A DNA stretch of 6,552 nt. Origin: Azoarcus sp. (GTDB taxonomy: Bacteria > Pseudomonadota > Gammaproteobacteria > Burkholderiales > Rhodocyclaceae). The notes beneath the pieces are model-generated. The model was not told where the DNA came from, searched no databases, and saw only the letters and a list, made by a program, of their open reading frames with translations. Within the stretch, counting starts at the first letter, position 1. The number at the start of each line of letters is the position of its first letter. The DNA lies in NCBI GenBank assembly GCA_031259795.1, contig JAIRLA010000203.1, positions 1 through 6,552 of the forward strand. The letters are read 5' to 3'. Positions 5,863 to 6,552 of the stretch are shown here, one piece after another. The translations under genes and the position numbers were made by a program.

Positions 5863-5889
5863 CAGTAGGATAGATATACGCCTGATAAT
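5860..5889 (+). promoter_or_regulatory. Possible promoter reading towards the DUF2059 gene
   Basis: TTGCAG (5860-5865) and GATAAT (5884-5889) are separated by 18 bases. The -10 matches consensus at five of six positions and the -35 at three. It is about 140 bases before the DUF2059 start and overlaps the degenerate attC-like stretch. A weak candidate. Confidence 0.3.
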
Positions 5890-5954
5890 TCATTTCAAGC
5901 TGGCGGCGCCTCGCGGTCTCATCTCAACCTTTTTTTGCATTGTCGCGAGCCATC

Positions 5955-6004
5955 GCCTAACATTACGTTCCGGAACAGCGCGCCGCTGAGCCTGGACGTT
6001 AGCC
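5955..6004 (+). other. attC-like integron recombination site
   Basis: The site begins GCCTAAC (5955-5961), a perfect RYYYAAC box, and ends GTTAGCC (5998-6004), one base off GTTRRRY. Between them lie inverted inner boxes GTTCCGG (5967-5973) and CCTGGAC (5991-5997), which pair with a bulged T as attC inner boxes do, and a terminal hairpin CAGCG/CGCTG. The text GCCTAACATTACGTTC closely resembles common attC left ends. At 50 bases it is slightly shorter than most attC sites. The DUF2059 start follows 21 bases later, the usual cassette geometry. A chance imperfect hairpin is the alternative; no integrase gene is in the window. Confidence 0.5.
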
Positions 6005-6025
6005 ATCATCACAAGAGGTGCCAAA

Positions 6026-6538
6026 TTGAAATACCTGATACTCCTCCTTCTGATCGTGTTGTCACAGCAAGCCATTGCTGGGGACAAGCCCGCAAGCGAC
6101 GAATCGATCCGAGAACTCATTGAAATTTCCGATAGCCGCAACCTATTAGACGGCATGTTTTCGCAACTCGATCCTGTAATCGAACAGTCGATGAAGCAAG
6201 CGATGGGAACTGCGGAGTTAACTCCCCAACAGCAGGAAATCCTTGATCGGATGCGGCAGAAAATGGTCACTGCTCTCAAGGAGGAAATGTCGTGGGAATC
6301 ATTCGAGCCTGACTTCATTGCCATGTACAAAAGGAATTTCACTGAAGAGGAGGTCAAGGGGATGCTCGAATTCTACCGTTCAAAAGTAGGCCAGGCCATG
6401 ATCGGCAAAATGCCGGTTGTAATGCAAGAGTCAATGAAAATGGCCCAGGATAAAATGCAGCGGGTACTGCCCCGGATTCAGGAAATTCAAACTGAGGCCA
6501 TGAAGGAACTTCGTAAGTACCGTGCGAACGATGGCTGA
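6026..6538 (+). CDS. Exported DUF2059 protein, probable integron cassette gene
   Basis: The 170-residue product has a signal peptide (MKYLILLLLIVLSQQAIA, cleavage after residue 18) and a helical, methionine-rich mature part. The C-terminal YKRNFTEEEVKGMLEFYRS at 101-119 followed by GQAMIGKMP at 122-130 is the signature of DUF2059, a domain of uncharacterised, mostly exported proteins of Gram-negative bacteria. The function is unknown and the likely location is the periplasm. The start is a TTG at 6026, supported by AAGAGGTG (6013-6020) with GAGG 7 bases before it; no ATG lies near. G+C is about 45% in two counted 60-base stretches, far below the GH17 gene, which fits transfer. It starts 21 bases after an attC-like site and is therefore a good candidate for a cassette gene. 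Only 14 bases follow the stop, so the expected downstream attC cannot be seen. Confidence 0.8.
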   Translation: MKYLILLLLIVLSQQAIAGDKPASDESIRELIEISDSRNLLDGMFSQLDPVIEQSMKQAMGTAELTPQQQEILDRMRQKMVTALKEEMSWESFEPDFIAMYKRNFTEEEVKGMLEFYRSKVGQAMIGKMPVVMQESMKMAQDKMQRVLPRIQEIQTEAMKELRKYRANDG

Positions 6539-6552
6539 CTGATCGCGCCAGC

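Larger units (their letters stand above)
5622..5954. other. Spacer between the GH17 gene and the attC-like site
   Basis: This 333-base stretch holds no gene I can support; short frames here have no recognisable domain. It contains a hairpin ATGCCCG/CGGGCAT (5760-5766 and 5781-5787), the direct repeat CACGGATG (5755-5762 and 5790-5797), a 7-bp inverted repeat at 5834-5862, the direct repeat GATAGAT (5846-5852 and 5869-5875), and at its right end a stretch resembling the left half of an attC site. The composition shifts from G+C-rich to mixed at about 5830, near the proposed start of the cassette region. Confidence 0.45.

Noticed and set aside
5890..6357. Minus-strand frame of 155 codons opposite the DUF2059 gene
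   Set aside because: Serine- and arginine-rich antisense shadow; the plus strand has signal peptide, DUF2059 motif and a good ribosome binding site.
1..6552. CRISPR array, insertion sequence, tRNA or rRNA
   Set aside because: No regularly spaced repeats, transposase motifs, terminal inverted repeats with target duplication, or tRNA cloverleaf were found on either strand by eye.

Overview
The window looks like chromosomal DNA of a high-G+C proteobacterium, most likely a betaproteobacterium, possibly in or near Rhodocyclaceae. That placement rests on gene styles and composition only: a CysK start, an NdvC-like GH17 membrane protein, a short radical SAM protein, a DUF411 protein and small XRE regulators. 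The genus cannot be read from this sequence. Coding DNA on the minus strand is very G+C-rich (73% in a counted 60-base stretch of the GH17 gene). The XRE genes are around 60%, the gene at the right end about 45%, and the spacer before the second XRE gene drops to about 32%.

Layout, left to right. (1) Bases 1-118, minus: the first 39 codons of cysteine synthase A, with a good ribosome binding site and a terminator-like hairpin in its leader. (2) Bases 119-776: spacer with hairpins and the control region of a small XRE-type regulator (777-1082, plus), followed by a terminator. (3) Bases 1437-1886, plus: an exported DUF411/CopG-like copper-binding protein. (4) Bases 1887-2499: a long spacer with an AT-rich island, leading to a second copy of the same XRE regulator (2500-2808, plus). 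The two copies are about 89% identical in protein and share an ungapped ladder of short upstream blocks, so control region and gene were duplicated together. (5) Bases 2915-3757 and 3945-5621, minus: a radical SAM protein and, upstream of it, a membrane-bound GH17 enzyme resembling beta-glucan synthases of the NdvC type. The 187-base gap between them is bridged by a doubtful small reading frame overlapping both neighbours. (6) Bases 5622-6025: spacer with inverted repeats, a possible promoter and an integron-like attC site (5955-6004). (7) Bases 6026-6538, plus: an exported DUF2059 protein starting with TTG 21 bases after the attC-like site, in the arrangement and with the low G+C expected of an integron gene cassette.

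How the parts may work together. The GH17 and radical SAM genes are plausibly co-transcribed. The XRE pair probably regulates its own promoters and perhaps other targets; no functional link to the DUF411 gene between them can be shown. The right end looks like the edge of a cassette array or of a lone attC cluster whose continuation would lie beyond base 6552. No integrase, transposase, CRISPR array, tRNA or rRNA was seen.
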